DNA of 64,000 nucleotides from Ochotona curzoniae (GCF_017591425.1 NW_024467101.1:10738918-10802917); one strand, 5' to 3'; positions 56,801 through 60,672 are shown, counted from the stretch's first letter. Notes: a model not told the origin generated them from the sequence alone. Made by a program: numbers and translations.

Positions 56801-56849
56801 CCACGGCCTTCTTCTCCAGGTCCAGACTCTGCAGGAGCTCCTCGACCAC
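7583..56849 (-). CDS. MYO18B: MYO18B, partial gene: 13 internal coding exons
   Basis: Unconventional myosin XVIIIB, a myosin of heart and skeletal muscle needed for sarcomere assembly; in people its loss causes a nemaline myopathy with Klippel-Feil features (family knowledge). Thirteen minus-strand exons join in phase into 544 codons without a stop: converter end (local residues 1-22), lever with IQ motif (23-65), second IQ-like segment and WPWW junction (66-113), then coiled coil (114-544). I chose MYO18B over MYO18A from remembered paralogue sequence, for example ALLSDVQLLLGTME where MYO18A has ALLADAQLMLDHL, and from multi-kilobase introns. The full human protein is about 2,570 residues, so this is roughly one fifth. 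The N-terminal extension, most of the motor and the C-terminal tail are outside the window. Confidence 0.95.
7790..8000 (+). mobile_element. MIR
   Basis: 'cctcagtctcctcatttgca' followed by 'aaatggaact' and 'gatgtgaaaattaaact' is the MIR core and 3' part. It starts about 55 bp from the acceptor of exon 13. Confidence 0.65.
8058..8381 (+). mobile_element. CSINE, near full length
   Basis: Head 'gggcccggtacaatagctca', 'gcccaaagccttaggaccc', 'gcagccgtttggggagt', tail with 'caaataaacaa' and an A run. It ends directly against a mariner-like element. Confidence 0.88.
8386..8466 (+). mobile_element. Mariner-like short element, partial
   Basis: Retains the internal 'tttggcaccaaaagtcaatt' and the end 'gttctgaagtaccc'. 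The first end is lost at the junction with the CSINE. Confidence 0.55.
8990..9203 (+). mobile_element. CSINE, 5'-truncated
   Basis: 'ggtccctgccacccatgtgg', 'gcaggcatttgagaagtgaa' and a textbook tail 'caaataaataaataaatc'. Confidence 0.82.
9215..9570 (+). mobile_element. Lagomorph L1, 3' end
   Basis: G-rich stretch 'ggggaggggtataggagggg', then 'tgcctataaaactgtatcac' and an A-rich tail, which matches the lagomorph L1 3' untranslated region as I know it. Only the 3' end is present; no ORF2 seen. Confidence 0.6.
9585..9850 (+). mobile_element. CSINE, diverged
   Basis: 'ggcataacacgttaaagcct', 'ccagctccctgctaatgacc' and 'ctttggaccaacccagctcc' follow the C repeat order. The tail is degraded. Confidence 0.75.
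10841..10880. repeat. (CAA)n/(CAAA)n simple repeat
   Basis: Short run of CAA then CAAAA and CAAA units. Confidence 0.9.
11165..11245 (-). mobile_element. MIR fragment (probable)
   Basis: 'catgacctgcccatggttat' and 'ttaagtggctattcaaagcc' fit a reverse MIR core. Confidence 0.45.
11606..11638. repeat. (CA)n microsatellite
   Basis: About 13 uninterrupted CA units followed by an imperfect CAAACACAC end. Confidence 0.95.
12338..12395 (+). mobile_element. CSINE head fragment
   Basis: Only the tRNA-like head can be read: 'gggcccagtgcagtaaccta' to 'ccttgccttgcatgcacc'. Confidence 0.55.
13101..13205 (-). CDS. MYO18B: MYO18B window exon 12: coiled coil
   Basis: 105 bp, 35 codons, phase 0/0: LRQLEMQLEQEYEEKQIALH then EKQDLEGLIGTLCEQ. 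Again highly conserved rod sequence. Acceptor CCCCACAG, donor GTAAGA. Joins exon 13 as GTLCEQ-IGHRDFDV. Confidence 0.96.
13206..14838 (-). other. MYO18B intron between exons 11 and 12
   Basis: 1,633 bp. The main recognisable content is an ancient L1 3' end at about 14.09-14.5 kb; an A-tract of 15 bases lies at about 13.68 kb. The rest shows nothing recognisable. Confidence 0.85.
14090..14500 (+). mobile_element. Ancient L1 3' end
   Basis: Order of 'catcatttataacaacag', 'aacaacccaaatgcccagca', a degraded one-codon-like 'atgcagtaaatgcatgag' and 'acagtatgattccactcag' is that of the ORF2 end and 3' region of old mammalian L1 (L1M type). Heavily diverged. Confidence 0.65.
14839..14949 (-). CDS. 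MYO18B: MYO18B window exon 11: coiled coil
   Basis: 111 bp, 37 codons, phase 0/0: LRQQFELEIERMKQMHQKDR then EDKEEELEDVRQSCQKR. The KDRED..EEELEDVRQSCQKR block is nearly invariant between MYO18A and MYO18B, so the identity of the family is certain. Acceptor CCCCCTAG, donor GTATGT. Confidence 0.96.
15832..16100 (-). mobile_element. Lagomorph L1, 3' end
   Basis: Reverse orientation of the element at 9.2 kb: a (TCA)n tail, 'tgatacagttccacaggcc' and a C-rich stretch, then 'ggcagagagtccagcattcc'. The five TCA units stand where the A-rich tail would be. Confidence 0.6.
17571..17690 (+). mobile_element. Mariner-like short element
   Basis: 'gagtgcttcaaaaagttcat' end, then 'ggagttaaataactttattt' and 'tgtgaaacccatgaatcatt' follow the family consensus in the second orientation. 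No CSINE attached. Confidence 0.6.
18185..18475 (+). mobile_element. CSINE
   Basis: 'ctgcacagggctcctgcatc' head part, 'caggctcttagcttcagccc', tail 'caaataaataaatgaatc'. Confidence 0.8.
19076..19403 (+). mobile_element. CSINE, full length and young
   Basis: Complete copy: CpG-rich head 'gcccggcgcggtggcgcaag', 'tttccaataaaaaataataa' tail. A perfect 19-bp duplication, 'ataaagtgagattaaaggg', stands at 19057-19075 and again at 19403-19421. Intact CpGs and perfect duplication mean recent insertion. It landed at the head of an older CSINE. Confidence 0.95.
19422..19724 (+). mobile_element. CSINE, older
   Basis: 'acagctctgtgggatagtgg' head, 'gcacccacatgggagacccc', 'ggccatttgggaagtgtacc', A-rich tail. 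The young copy sits immediately upstream. Confidence 0.85.
19963..20070. repeat. TA/TG/CATA compound simple repeat
   Basis: Mixed TATG, TGTG, CATA and TATA units over about 110 bases. Confidence 0.9.
20383..20583 (-). CDS. MYO18B: MYO18B window exon 10: coiled coil, longest exon here
   Basis: 201 bp, 67 codons, phase 0/0. It starts KKAQEASQLKQEVEKLQDQK, has a central RELLGSTSLRENCVAGLKEK and ends ESNALEQQKIQSQQESTIKQ followed by LEQ. The LGSTSLRENCVAG segment interrupts the heptads, as in other MYO18B proteins. Acceptor TCTGTAG, donor GTAGGC. Joins exon 11 as TIKQLEQ-LRQQFELE. Confidence 0.95.
20584..21477 (-). other. MYO18B intron between exons 9 and 10
   Basis: 894 bp of sequence in which I recognise neither repeats nor genes. 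Confidence 0.85.
21478..21601 (-). CDS. MYO18B: MYO18B window exon 9: coiled coil
   Basis: 124 bp: one base completing the split lysine, then 41 codons, ending in phase 0. It reads FDMQLAQALGEFAFEKSLRE, then KVTQENTSVRWELGQLQQQL plus Q. The leucine and glutamine rich end is strongly coiled coil. Donor GTAAGC; acceptor CTAAACAG, rather weak in pyrimidines. A GATA microsatellite lies about 110 bp beyond the acceptor. Confidence 0.95.
21713..21799. repeat. (GATA)n microsatellite
   Basis: About 13 consecutive GATA units preceded by interrupted GATA/GGAT units. It starts about 110 bp upstream of exon 9 and is likely length-variable. Confidence 0.95.
22795..22925 (-). mobile_element. MIR
   Basis: 'tccatttacagagagggaag', 'ctcaagttcagagaggtgga' and 'gaacttgaatccagcttccc' read as a reverse MIR. 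Confidence 0.7.
23855..23940 (-). mobile_element. MIR fragment (probable)
   Basis: 'cagagaggtgatgtcacttg' and 'aaggccacacagcaggtggc' fit a reverse MIR core. Confidence 0.5.
24690..24826 (-). mobile_element. MIR fragment (probable)
   Basis: 'ataaaggtcacacaactaaa' and 'gctggggcttgaaccac' fit a reverse MIR; a CSINE follows directly. Confidence 0.45.
24827..25085 (-). mobile_element. CSINE, old
   Basis: 'ttatttgagagacagagaga', 'ctcaaatggttggccagagc' and 'ggaactgggaatcaaaccta' read as the reverse of a C repeat. Diverged. Confidence 0.7.
25471..25625 (-). CDS. MYO18B: MYO18B window exon 8: coiled coil, ends in phase 2
   Basis: 155 bp, 51 codons plus AA. It starts LGELQGAYEGAKMTAQQLKR, continues KCHRLTCDLEDTRVLLENQQ and ends SRNHELEKKQK. 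The RNHELEKKQ block is shared by MYO18A and MYO18B. The final AA joins G of exon 9 to make lysine before FDMQL. The acceptor is CCTACAG, the donor GTGAGT. Confidence 0.96.
25626..29184 (-). other. MYO18B intron between exons 7 and 8
   Basis: 3,559 bp. One minus-strand CSINE (27.8-28.07 kb). A repeat-free A/T-rich block at 26.57-26.73 kb has the look of a conserved non-coding element. Otherwise nothing recognisable. Confidence 0.85.
27795..28075 (-). mobile_element. CSINE, old
   Basis: Reverse C repeat: 'aggcagagttagagggaggt', 'ctggggtctccaacaagggt' and head-side 'cttaacctgcagtggcacaa'. Confidence 0.75.
29185..29309 (-). CDS. MYO18B: MYO18B window exon 7: coiled coil
   Basis: 125 bp: two bases completing the split alanine, then 41 codons, ending in phase 0. 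Sequence DEWQMRFDCAQMENEFLRKR then LQQCEERLDSELTAKKELEQ plus K. DEWQMRFDCAQMENEFLRKR is a hallmark block of MYO18 rods. Donor GTAAGA is strong; acceptor TTCAACAG. It joins exon 8 (LGELQG). Confidence 0.96.
30138..30147 (+). promoter_or_regulatory. Perfect MEF2-type site in intron (candidate)
   Basis: CTAAAAATAG fits the MEF2 consensus YTAWWWWTAR exactly. MEF2 drives muscle genes and MYO18B is a muscle gene, but single sites occur often by chance. Confidence 0.25.
30295..30430. repeat. Degenerate tetranucleotide repeat (GGAT/GAAT)
   Basis: Loosely repeated GGAT, TGAA and GATA words with much interruption, an old decayed tetranucleotide array. Confidence 0.65.
31985..32110 (-). mobile_element. 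MIR fragment (probable)
   Basis: 'aaagacgaggaaattgagac' and 'atgggttcaaatcccaaaac' fit a reverse MIR. Confidence 0.5.
32497..32605 (-). CDS. MYO18B: MYO18B window exon 6: coiled coil, ends in phase 1
   Basis: 109 bp, 36 codons plus one base. It reads SKCEQVQKKLGEVEKQLEEA then QQKIQLNDLERKHAGG. The heptads run to NDLER; KHAGG is a short non-helical break in the rod, a place where mammals differ. The extra G joins CA of exon 7 to make an alanine codon (GGADEW). Acceptor has a TTTCTTTCAG tract; donor is GTGAGC. Confidence 0.95.
32606..33248 (-). other. MYO18B intron between exons 5 and 6
   Basis: 643 bp with no recognisable repeat or gene. Confidence 0.85.
33249..33368 (-). CDS. MYO18B: MYO18B window exon 5: coiled coil
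   Basis: 120 bp, 40 codons, phase 0/0: VADLTTELADERFKGDVACQ then VLESERAERLQAFREVQELK. Typical class XVIII rod sequence with the ADERFKGD block, near identical to what I recall from other mammals. It joins exon 4 (LLESK) and exon 6 (SKCEQ) without shift. Acceptor is TTCCTAG; donor GTGAAT. An old MIR lies about 100 bp beyond the acceptor. Confidence 0.96.
33465..33635 (+). mobile_element. MIR
   Basis: 'ctatgtgactttcagcgaag', 'aaggctgagcacaatgcctg' and a final 'taaaaataaatg' follow the MIR order. About 100 bp from exon 5. Confidence 0.65.
33640..33972 (+). mobile_element. CSINE
   Basis: 'ggcccagtacagtggcccaa' head, 'gcccaaagccttagaaccct', 'aatcaagtctttaaaagcaa'-like tail region. First of two head-to-tail copies. 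Confidence 0.88.
33976..34303 (+). mobile_element. CSINE
   Basis: 'gagtctggtgctgtagccta' head, 'ggaaagcagctgaggacggc', 'gaatcatcagatggaagatc', A-rich tail with AATAA units. Directly follows the copy at 33.64 kb. Confidence 0.9.
34702..34995 (+). mobile_element. CSINE, diverged
   Basis: 'ggggctggtgtttcggtaca' head, 'gtttcagccatttgaggaat', tail 'tttcaaataaaattaaat'. A CA microsatellite follows at 35.02 kb. Confidence 0.8.
35023..35058. repeat. (CA)n microsatellite
   Basis: About 13 uninterrupted CA units after an imperfect start, next to the CSINE at 34.7 kb. Confidence 0.95.
37830..38000 (-). mobile_element. MIR fragment (probable)
   Basis: 'caggaagctgaggcatagag' and 'gttagcctgatctcccagcc' fit a reverse MIR core. 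Confidence 0.5.
38510..38665 (-). mobile_element. MIR
   Basis: 'tcatgtgccaggcacaggct', 'aaatgaggaaactgtggctc' and 'agggtgaagtcattcaccaa' fit a reverse MIR well. Confidence 0.65.
39310..39440 (+). mobile_element. MIR
   Basis: 'ctctggagtcagccagacct', 'gttcaagtcactttgcctct' and 'tccacgtctgggataagaaa' follow the MIR core. Confidence 0.62.
39613..39641. repeat. (GT)n microsatellite
   Basis: About 12 GT units. Confidence 0.95.
39888..40140 (+). mobile_element. CSINE, diverged
   Basis: 'ggtgtttggctgagtggtca', 'ggtttgagctccagcttccc', 'cagttacttggagagttaat'. Its end abuts a mariner-like element. Confidence 0.75.
40141..40565 (+). mobile_element. Mariner-like short element split by a CSINE
   Basis: Left part 'agttcatgaaatggaaagtt', right part 'ggtgcaaaaaattctgtcct' to 'cattttccaggagctttggg'. 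The two halves join at the 17-bp duplication flanking the CSINE at 40.18 kb. Confidence 0.7.
40177..40481 (+). mobile_element. CSINE inserted in mariner-like element
   Basis: Near full-length copy flanked by a 17-bp duplication 'tggaaagttgcttattt' at 40160-40176 and 40482-40498. The tail has 'tttccaataaaaaataaaat'. Confidence 0.9.
41540..41800 (+). mobile_element. CSINE, diverged
   Basis: 'gactctgggaggcagaggtg', 'gccacccacatgggagagct', tail 'tcgcaaataaataattgaaa'. Preceded by an 11-base G run. Confidence 0.75.
41836..41863. repeat. (CA)n microsatellite
   Basis: About 14 CA units between two CSINEs. Confidence 0.95.
41890..42160 (+). mobile_element. CSINE, diverged
   Basis: 'gatttgagtcctggctgctc', 'gggaaagcagctgaagatgg', 'gaccatttgggacaatgaag', A-rich tail. 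Follows a CA microsatellite. Confidence 0.8.
42527..42862 (+). mobile_element. CSINE, full length, fairly young
   Basis: Head 'ggacctggcgcagtagccta', 'gttgcggccgtttggagagt', tail 'gataaataaatcattttttt'. A short duplication 'tcttggtttt' is seen at 42517-42526 and 42863-42872. Confidence 0.9.
43700..44004 (+). mobile_element. CSINE, diverged
   Basis: 'gtccagcaattaacatgctg', 'gctgttgcaggcatctggaa', A-rich tail. Its tail meets the tail of a minus-strand copy, making a tail-to-tail pair. Confidence 0.78.
44005..44290 (-). mobile_element. CSINE, tail-to-tail partner
   Basis: Reverse copy: 'caaggcagaatgacaaaaga', 'ggttcactccccagattcca', then a degraded head near 'gagctggatcagaagcaggt'. Confidence 0.75.
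46029..46051. repeat. (GT)n(GA)n short repeat
   Basis: A few GT units then about eight GA units. Confidence 0.85.
46480..46785 (+). mobile_element. CSINE, diverged
   Basis: 'ccaatagttaagttgcttgc', 'ggagacctgcactcagtttt', a long pyrimidine stretch and tail. First of two head-to-tail copies. Confidence 0.75.
46793..47090 (+). mobile_element. CSINE
   Basis: 'ggagggccagtactgtagct' head, 'gctattacagccattttggg', tail 'tttcaaatacataggtaaaa'. It runs into a partial mariner-like element. Confidence 0.82.
47098..47162 (+). mobile_element. Mariner-like short element, partial
   Basis: 'gcaaaatgaaatttaaatgt' and 'aaattggaatccatgcctag' follow the family's second orientation. The start is lost at the CSINE junction. 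Confidence 0.45.
47476..47755 (+). mobile_element. CSINE
   Basis: 'ggggccagtatcgtagcaca' head, 'agatggcccaagcccatggg', tail 'gactttcaaatatttgaaaa'. An internal stretch before 'aggagaagatgg' is missing. Confidence 0.82.
47775..47880 (+). mobile_element. MIR
   Basis: 'catgggtttggatctcaggt', 'gtgtggccttgggatctccg', 'ctctgtcaatgggtatgata'. It ends about 115 bp from the donor side of exon 4. Confidence 0.6.
47995..48084 (-). CDS. MYO18B: MYO18B window exon 4: coiled-coil start
   Basis: 90 bp, 30 codons, phase 0/0, reading EELRALRQKLEKSEKL then RNEFRQSTDLLESK. The regular spacing of leucines among charged residues is a heptad pattern, the start of the dimerising rod. The acceptor has a T-rich tract (TTTTTTGTAG) and the donor is GTACTC. 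The exon is small and crowded by repeats: a CSINE starts about 95 bp on the acceptor side and a MIR fragment ends about 115 bp on the donor side. It is also the upstream border of the largest intron. Confidence 0.95.
48178..48482 (+). mobile_element. CSINE close to exon 4
   Basis: 'gcatcctgccatggtggata' head, 'cagttccctgctaatagcct', tail 'tttcaaataaatattaaaat'. Starts about 95 bp from the acceptor of exon 4 (48084) and lies antisense to MYO18B. Confidence 0.83.
48685..48815 (+). mobile_element. Mariner-like short element, near complete
   Basis: Best preserved copy: 'gccttagaagtttcatagac', 'catggatttcagatactttt', 'acaccaaaataaactcatct', 'cccatgaactttttgaagga'. The two ends pair as imperfect inverted repeats. 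Confidence 0.7.
49501..49644 (-). CDS. MYO18B: MYO18B window exon 3: second IQ-like segment and neck-tail junction
   Basis: 144 bp, 48 codons, phase 0/0. It opens IHRLAARCIQKNMAVFLAV, a degenerate IQ-like segment, followed by KDWPWWQLLGSLRPLL. The WPWW block is the conserved end of the lever in myosin II and XVIII, where the chains meet and the coiled coil begins. It ends GHEQLRAKE, already heptad-like. The acceptor is a CTGACAG site; the donor is GTCAGT. The open frame runs past the donor into the intron, which makes the exon look longer than it is. Confidence 0.95.
49645..51076 (-). other. MYO18B intron between exons 2 and 3
   Basis: 1,432 bp, with a probable MIR at 50.16-50.28 kb and otherwise unique-looking sequence. 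Confidence 0.85.
50155..50282 (-). mobile_element. MIR fragment (probable)
   Basis: 'cacagagaagtcaagtcacc' and 'tagagccacaacttgaacct' fit a reverse MIR. Confidence 0.5.
51077..51205 (-). CDS. MYO18B: MYO18B window exon 2: lever arm with IQ motif
   Basis: 129 bp, 43 codons, phase 0/0. It begins VFLKAGVISRLERQREKL, the end of the converter and start of the lever helix. A clear IQ motif follows: FQAACKGFLSR fits [FILV]QxxxKGxxxR, the light-chain or calmodulin binding signature. It ends FKKLK, leading into the next exon's second IQ-like segment. Acceptor is a pyrimidine tract ending CCAG, donor is GTACTG, a weaker but valid GT donor. Confidence 0.95.
52352..52800 (+). mobile_element. Mariner-like short element split by a CSINE
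   Basis: Left part 'aatggaaatgaaaattcaaa', right part 'gtttttgaaatccatatata' onward. The insertion point is the same A/T-rich site as in the copy at 40.1 kb. A second end, 'gaggttctcgaaatggtcat', follows at 52.76 kb. Confidence 0.6.
52391..52709 (+). mobile_element. CSINE inserted in mariner-like element
   Basis: Head 'agggccagcactgtggcata', 'ctccctgctaacagcctgcg', tail 'aaaataaataaatcttttaa'. Flanked by 'aaagataaa' on both sides (about 52379 and 52709). Confidence 0.88.
52880..52970 (-). mobile_element. MIR fragment (weak)
   Basis: 'ccattttatgggttgagaaa' followed by 'ttaaggcta' fits a reverse MIR core. Confidence 0.45.
53050..53108 (-). mobile_element. Mariner-like short element, one end
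   Basis: 'ctccatgcataatgctttca' to 'ttccaggaactctttgagaa' is the reverse of the family's first half. Confidence 0.55.
53210..53515 (-). mobile_element. CSINE
   Basis: Reverse C repeat: 'tttgacaagcagagacagaa', 'ctgattcattccccaaatgc', 'ggactggaaccaggcactct', head near 'gcagtgtggcagctgctgga'. Confidence 0.82.
54835..54925 (-). mobile_element. MIR fragment (probable)
   Basis: 'tccattctgcaagtgaggac' and 'gagagatgaaactgccccag' fit a reverse MIR core. Confidence 0.5.
55096..55390 (+). mobile_element. CSINE
   Basis: 'gtgggcctggtgatggctca' head, 'gcctgggaaagcagtagaag', 'gatcttcctctctgtctctc'. The A-rich tail is lost. Confidence 0.88.
55812..56270 (+). mobile_element. CSINE split by a second CSINE
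   Basis: First half 'gtccaacatagtggttaagg' to 'gattccaacttcctactta'; second half resumes at about 56206 with 'tgcagaccctgggaggaagt' and 'ttcttgccacccacatttga'. The halves are consecutive in the C repeat. Confidence 0.75.
55911..56205 (-). mobile_element. CSINE nested in the plus-strand CSINE
   Basis: Reverse copy inserted in the element at 55.81 kb: 'atatttatttttactggaaa', 'attcactccctaaatggcca', 'caggtctcccacatggatat', head side 'ggaggattagcctttgagtc'. Confidence 0.82.
56285..56350 (+). mobile_element. Mariner-like short element, partial
   Basis: 'atcttttgcaccaaaataaa' and the end 'cgtttaaagtaccc'. It begins just after the split CSINE. Confidence 0.5.
56784..56849 (-). CDS. MYO18B: MYO18B window exon 1: converter end of motor domain
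   Basis: 66 bp, 22 codons, phase 0 on both sides. The translation starts VVEELLQSLDLEKKAV and ends ALGHSQ. This is the end of the myosin head: in most myosins the matching stretch is xGxTKVFFRAG, so here SQ replaces the usual TK, as is normal for class XVIII. Splice sites are canonical: acceptor AG with a C-rich tract at 56850 upward, donor GTGAGT just below 56784. The exon is too short to be found as a long open frame; it was placed because it joins the next exon exactly. No upstream exon is recognisable between here and 64000. Confidence 0.93.
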
Positions 56850-57053
56850 CTGGCAGGGGAGGAAGAGAAGAGGGAAAAGAGCACTTGGAGGAGCAGGCAG
56901 AGGGAAGGTGGGAAGATCCTAAAGCAAAAGGTCAGGCTCACTTTGTGTGGCTGAGGCACTGGGAAGAGAGAAGACCCATGTGCTAGCCTGAGAGCTTAGA
57001 TCCACAGGGCCCTACCTAGCCCAGGCAAATGCAGAAGCTGAGCCTATGCTGAG

Positions 57054-57107
57054 CACCTGCTGGGTACCATCCACCTGCTGGGTACCATCCACCTGCTGGG
57101 TACCATC
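57054..57107. repeat. 18-bp tandem repeat, three perfect copies
   Basis: The unit CACCTGCTGGGTACCATC occurs three times without mismatch at 57054, 57072 and 57090. The flanks ('gctgagcacctgctgggta', 'ttatttcctacccatag') suggest expansion inside an old MIR-like sequence. Confidence 0.95.
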
Positions 57108-57174
57108 CACTTGATAGGGACCCTCACAGATACCAAGTTATTTCCTACCCATAGTATCTTTGTGTGAGAAAAAA

Positions 57175-57370
57175 AATTTAAGATGTACTTATTTATTTGA
57201 ATGGCAGAGAAATAGGGATAGGGAGAGAGAGAGAGCTCTTCCTTCTGCTGGCTCATTCTCCAAAGGGCTGCAATAGCTGAGGCTGGACCAGGCTGAAACC
57301 AAGAGGCAGAAATCCCATCACAGTCTCTCCCATGAGTAGCAGGGACATAAGTACTTAGGTCACCATTTTA
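57175..57370 (-). mobile_element. CSINE, 5'-truncated
   Basis: Reverse tail and body: 'cttatttatttgaatggcag', 'ctggctcattctccaaaggg', 'ctgaggctggaccaggctga'. The head is missing. Confidence 0.78.
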
Positions 57371-57419
57371 TAGAGGGGGAAACATCACAGGTTCAAAACC
57401 ATATGAAGAATTTAGCTGT

Positions 57420-58145
57420 TTTGCAATGTAAAAAAGCATGGCAGTTGCTTAGAATATGAAATGTGGAATGATCAAACGATCCATCCATACCACTTCAGGT
57501 ACACTGCCCATGCTATAATTGAAACCAGAGTCTGAAGGAGGTATGTGGACACCTATGGCCATGGCGCCACTGTTCACTACAGCCAAGCAATGCTAACAAA
57601 CCAATGTGCATCACTGGAGGAATGTATAAACAGCATGCGGTCCAGCCGTGCATGACAGCAGGAGCCATGGGGTTGGGCATTAAAGCAAAGCAAGCCAAGC
57701 CACCATCCCTGACACCTGCTCCACTTCCAATCAGTCCCTGCCTGGGAAGGTAGTGGATGACGGCTCAAGTGCTTAAACCTCTGCCACCTGTTTTGGAGAC
57801 TTAGCTGAAGCTCTGGGGTTCAGGCTTTGCCCTTGGACCAGCTCTAGCATTGGAGCCATTTGGGGGATGAGCCAGTGGATGGAAGATCTCCCCCACCCCA
57901 CCCCATTTCAAATAAAATATATTTTTAATTAAAATGAGTATGTGTCAGCCTAAAAGGGGAAGGTAACTATAAATCCAGCTCCAACATGAATGAACTTGGA
58001 GGGTGTTATGTTAAATGAAGCAAGTCAGCCACAAAAAGGTAAGCATTACTGATTCCACTTAGGTGAGGTACCCAGGGTGATAAACTCAGGCACAGAAAGT
58101 AGAGTGGTGGTGGCCAGGGGGAAAACGGGGAGTTTGTGTCTCATA
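57420..58145 (+). mobile_element. Ancient L1 3' end interrupted by a CSINE
   Basis: 'gttcactacagccaagcaat', 'ggaggaatgtataaacagca', then after the CSINE 'aacatgaatgaacttggagg', 'gaagcaagtcagccacaaaa' and 'gtagagtggtggtggccagg'. This is the order of an old L1M 3' end. Confidence 0.72.
57665..57940 (+). mobile_element. CSINE inserted in ancient L1
   Basis: 'ggttgggcattaaagcaaag', 'cctgggaaggtagtggatga', 'ggagccatttgggggatgag', tail 'tttcaaataaaatatatttt'. Confidence 0.8.
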
Positions 58146-60139
58146 GGAGTACAGCTCCAGCTTGGACAGAGCGGAGGCAGGAGCAAGGGGAGGGGTCCTT
58201 GTGAGGATGCCCGTGAGTGACAGCTACACCACAGTGTGAAGGTGCCCAGGTGGCCAAGGCTGTTCTAACACACCCAGATACACCGAACACAAATGCCGCC
58301 AGCCCTAGAGCACAGCCTGTCTCCAAGGCTACATGCAGAACAGAGGCAGCTCCTAATTGCAGTTAGTTTGGCCACACTGCGACATCTGCGTTTCCAATGA
58401 CTTGCCCGTGCCCAGGTCCCAAGGGCATGAGAAATTCCTCAGTGTGTCACTCAGCTGCCCGTGACAGCCTTGTCAGCCTTCTGTGCCCTGCTTGGCGTGT
58501 TTGCCAGCGTCAGCTCCACTAGCACAAATATTTGCTAAATAAATGGTATGGCCATTAACCTCGCTGGCTTGACCTAGTTTACAGCAACGAGCACCCCTTG
58601 TATTTAAGAGGTCTTTCCTGTGTTGCTTCTCTCCTCCACTGCACTACGCACTCTGTAGTGCATGAATGAATAAGCTGACTGCATGAATGCCCACCCACGC
58701 AGGAGTGACCCAGTAGGGGTAGGGGGTGAGGCAGGCACAAATTCCATTCCTAATTCCTCAGTTCAACAGAGACCACACAGCCCACCCCACCCCTGCCCCC
58801 ACTGATCTATCCATTCACCAAGAATCACAGCGTCTGTTTTCAGAATCAGCTGTCAGAAAAGTAATTGCACCACTTCAGAAGCAAAACGTATTATGAACCT
58901 GGAGTCCATGGTAGAGATAAGACTCCATTCGTTGGGTCAACAGCATCACTGAAAAACCTCAACTATCCCCCTCCAAAAATTGCTTATTGGAAGTCTGGCC
59001 CAAGCCTGCAATCTGGGAGGAAAAATTCTTTTCTGACCTCCTGGAATGGAATCTCTCCAAAATTCTAGTGGCTTCACTTATTATAATTCAGCCCAAAAAT
59101 GTTCCAAGGGAGCTGGAGGAGGCAGAAACACACAAAGCCAATATATACCCAAAATATAATGTCTTTTTTTTTCTCTGCACAAAATGAAAACACAATAAAA
59201 AAAATCAGCTGAAAATAAGACAGATGGAATTTAAAAAAAAAAAAAATGAAATCTACAGCCAGGGAAATGATTCCAAGTCTACCGGAGAGACAAAGCCGTT
59301 TGGAGAAAGAGCAGGTGGAGGCCTTTGTGCCATCCCTCATCAACAGTACAAGTTCCATGGATGTTAGAAGCAGTTCCACCCCCATAGCCATCTCTGTTTG
59401 AATTGAACCTAGTAGAAGGCCAACAGAACTTGGAAAGCAAGCTCCCGTTTCTGGCAAAAGCACACCTCCAAAGCACTACAGTAACTGAGGCGTCCCCTCT
59501 GCTTCCTTGTGCTTGTAAGCCCCTATCAGCTATCTGTGCTAGGCTGTGGCTGCAATCCCTGACACGGACACCATTCTGCTTGCCTCATTTTTCAGAGAAG
59601 ACTCTCACTCCCAGGAAGAGAAGTCCTGAGCCCCTCTTTCTCATCAGCCAAGTGGTGCTGACGACTGCTACCTGGACCGTTCACCCTAAGCAGGAGTGAG
59701 CATCCAGGAAAAGAATTCTGTCAATGACGTCACTCTTAACCACAGGTATGGTTATCCTCAGTAACATGATGAAAAGATTGAACCATAGGAAATCACTGCT
59801 TCTTTGGGCCAAACATCCACGATTCATTTACCTCAATAAAGTATAATCACTGTTCAGCAGCCGGCTAAGGAAAGGAACCCCAGCAAGAATGCAATGACCA
59901 CATGAGATTGCATCCTTGACCAACTCTTTATTGACTTGGCTTTTCTGAGGATTAAGACCTTTCCAAGTAATCAGGGATTATTTCCCTGATCTAGGAATGC
60001 TGCCTTTTAATATAAAAATGGAAATCATATTAAAAGTTACTTCTGACTCCAAGGCAACGAAACTAGGAATCTATAATATGAAAAATTTTGTAAGCTACAT
60101 TAAATGCACAGAAACCTGGTAGGGGGTACCATTCAGTAG

Positions 60140-60372
60140 AAATTTCATTTTTTTAGACTTTATATATATTCACTTTCGTGAGTTAGAGAAAAAAGTGTAA
60201 TAATTGTCTTTCTGTGTCTGGCTTATTTCACTTAGCACGACGATCTCCAGTTCTACCCATTTTATGGCAAACACCAGAATTTTATTCTTTTCATGGGTGA
60301 GTCATTTTTCATTGTGTAGCTTTCCCACATTTTCTTTATCTAATCATCCAGATGACCGATTCCACATCTTTG
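60140..60372 (-). mobile_element. L1 fragment, end of ORF2 region
   Basis: 'ctgtgtctggcttatttcac', 'cattgtgtagctttcccaca', 'ttctttatctaatcatccag' are the reverse of the well-known ORF2 3' region of mammalian L1. No open frame remains. Confidence 0.72.
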
Positions 60373-60404
60373 CCCTAGTGAATTGGAGGTGATGATGATG
60401 ATCA

Positions 60405-60672
60405 TCATTATTATTATTGAAAAGGAGAGACAGACAGACATAGCTTCCATCTGCTGGTCCCCTCCCTGAATGCCCACAATGGAATCAGTATCCATCTTAG
60501 TGCAAAGCTCCCAAGGGAGTGGCAGGAATTGGGCTGCTTGGGCTGTTGCTTACTGCCTCCCAGGGTATGTAGTAGCAAGTGGCTAGAACCAAAAGACAGA
60601 ACGGGGGGGGGGGGGTTTGAACCCTGGCATCCTGACATGGGATGTTGGTATCTTAAAAGGTCCCTGCCCCTC
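60405..60672 (-). mobile_element. CSINE
   Basis: Reverse copy with a (ATT)n/(GAT)n tail at 60.39-60.42 kb, 'aaaggagagacagacagaca', a 13-base G run at 60603-60615 and 'tttgaaccctggcatcctga'. Confidence 0.78.

Noticed and set aside
57054..57107. CRISPR or protein-coding repeat
   Set aside because: Direct 18-bp tandem units with no spacers, in an intron next to a decayed MIR.
58141..58326. Possible upstream MYO18B motor exon
   Set aside because: The translation has no myosin motif and no fit before VVEELL; it follows an ancient L1 end.
60140..60372. Coding exon or pseudogene on the minus strand
   Set aside because: The words match the reverse of the L1 ORF2 end and 3' region; no intact frame.
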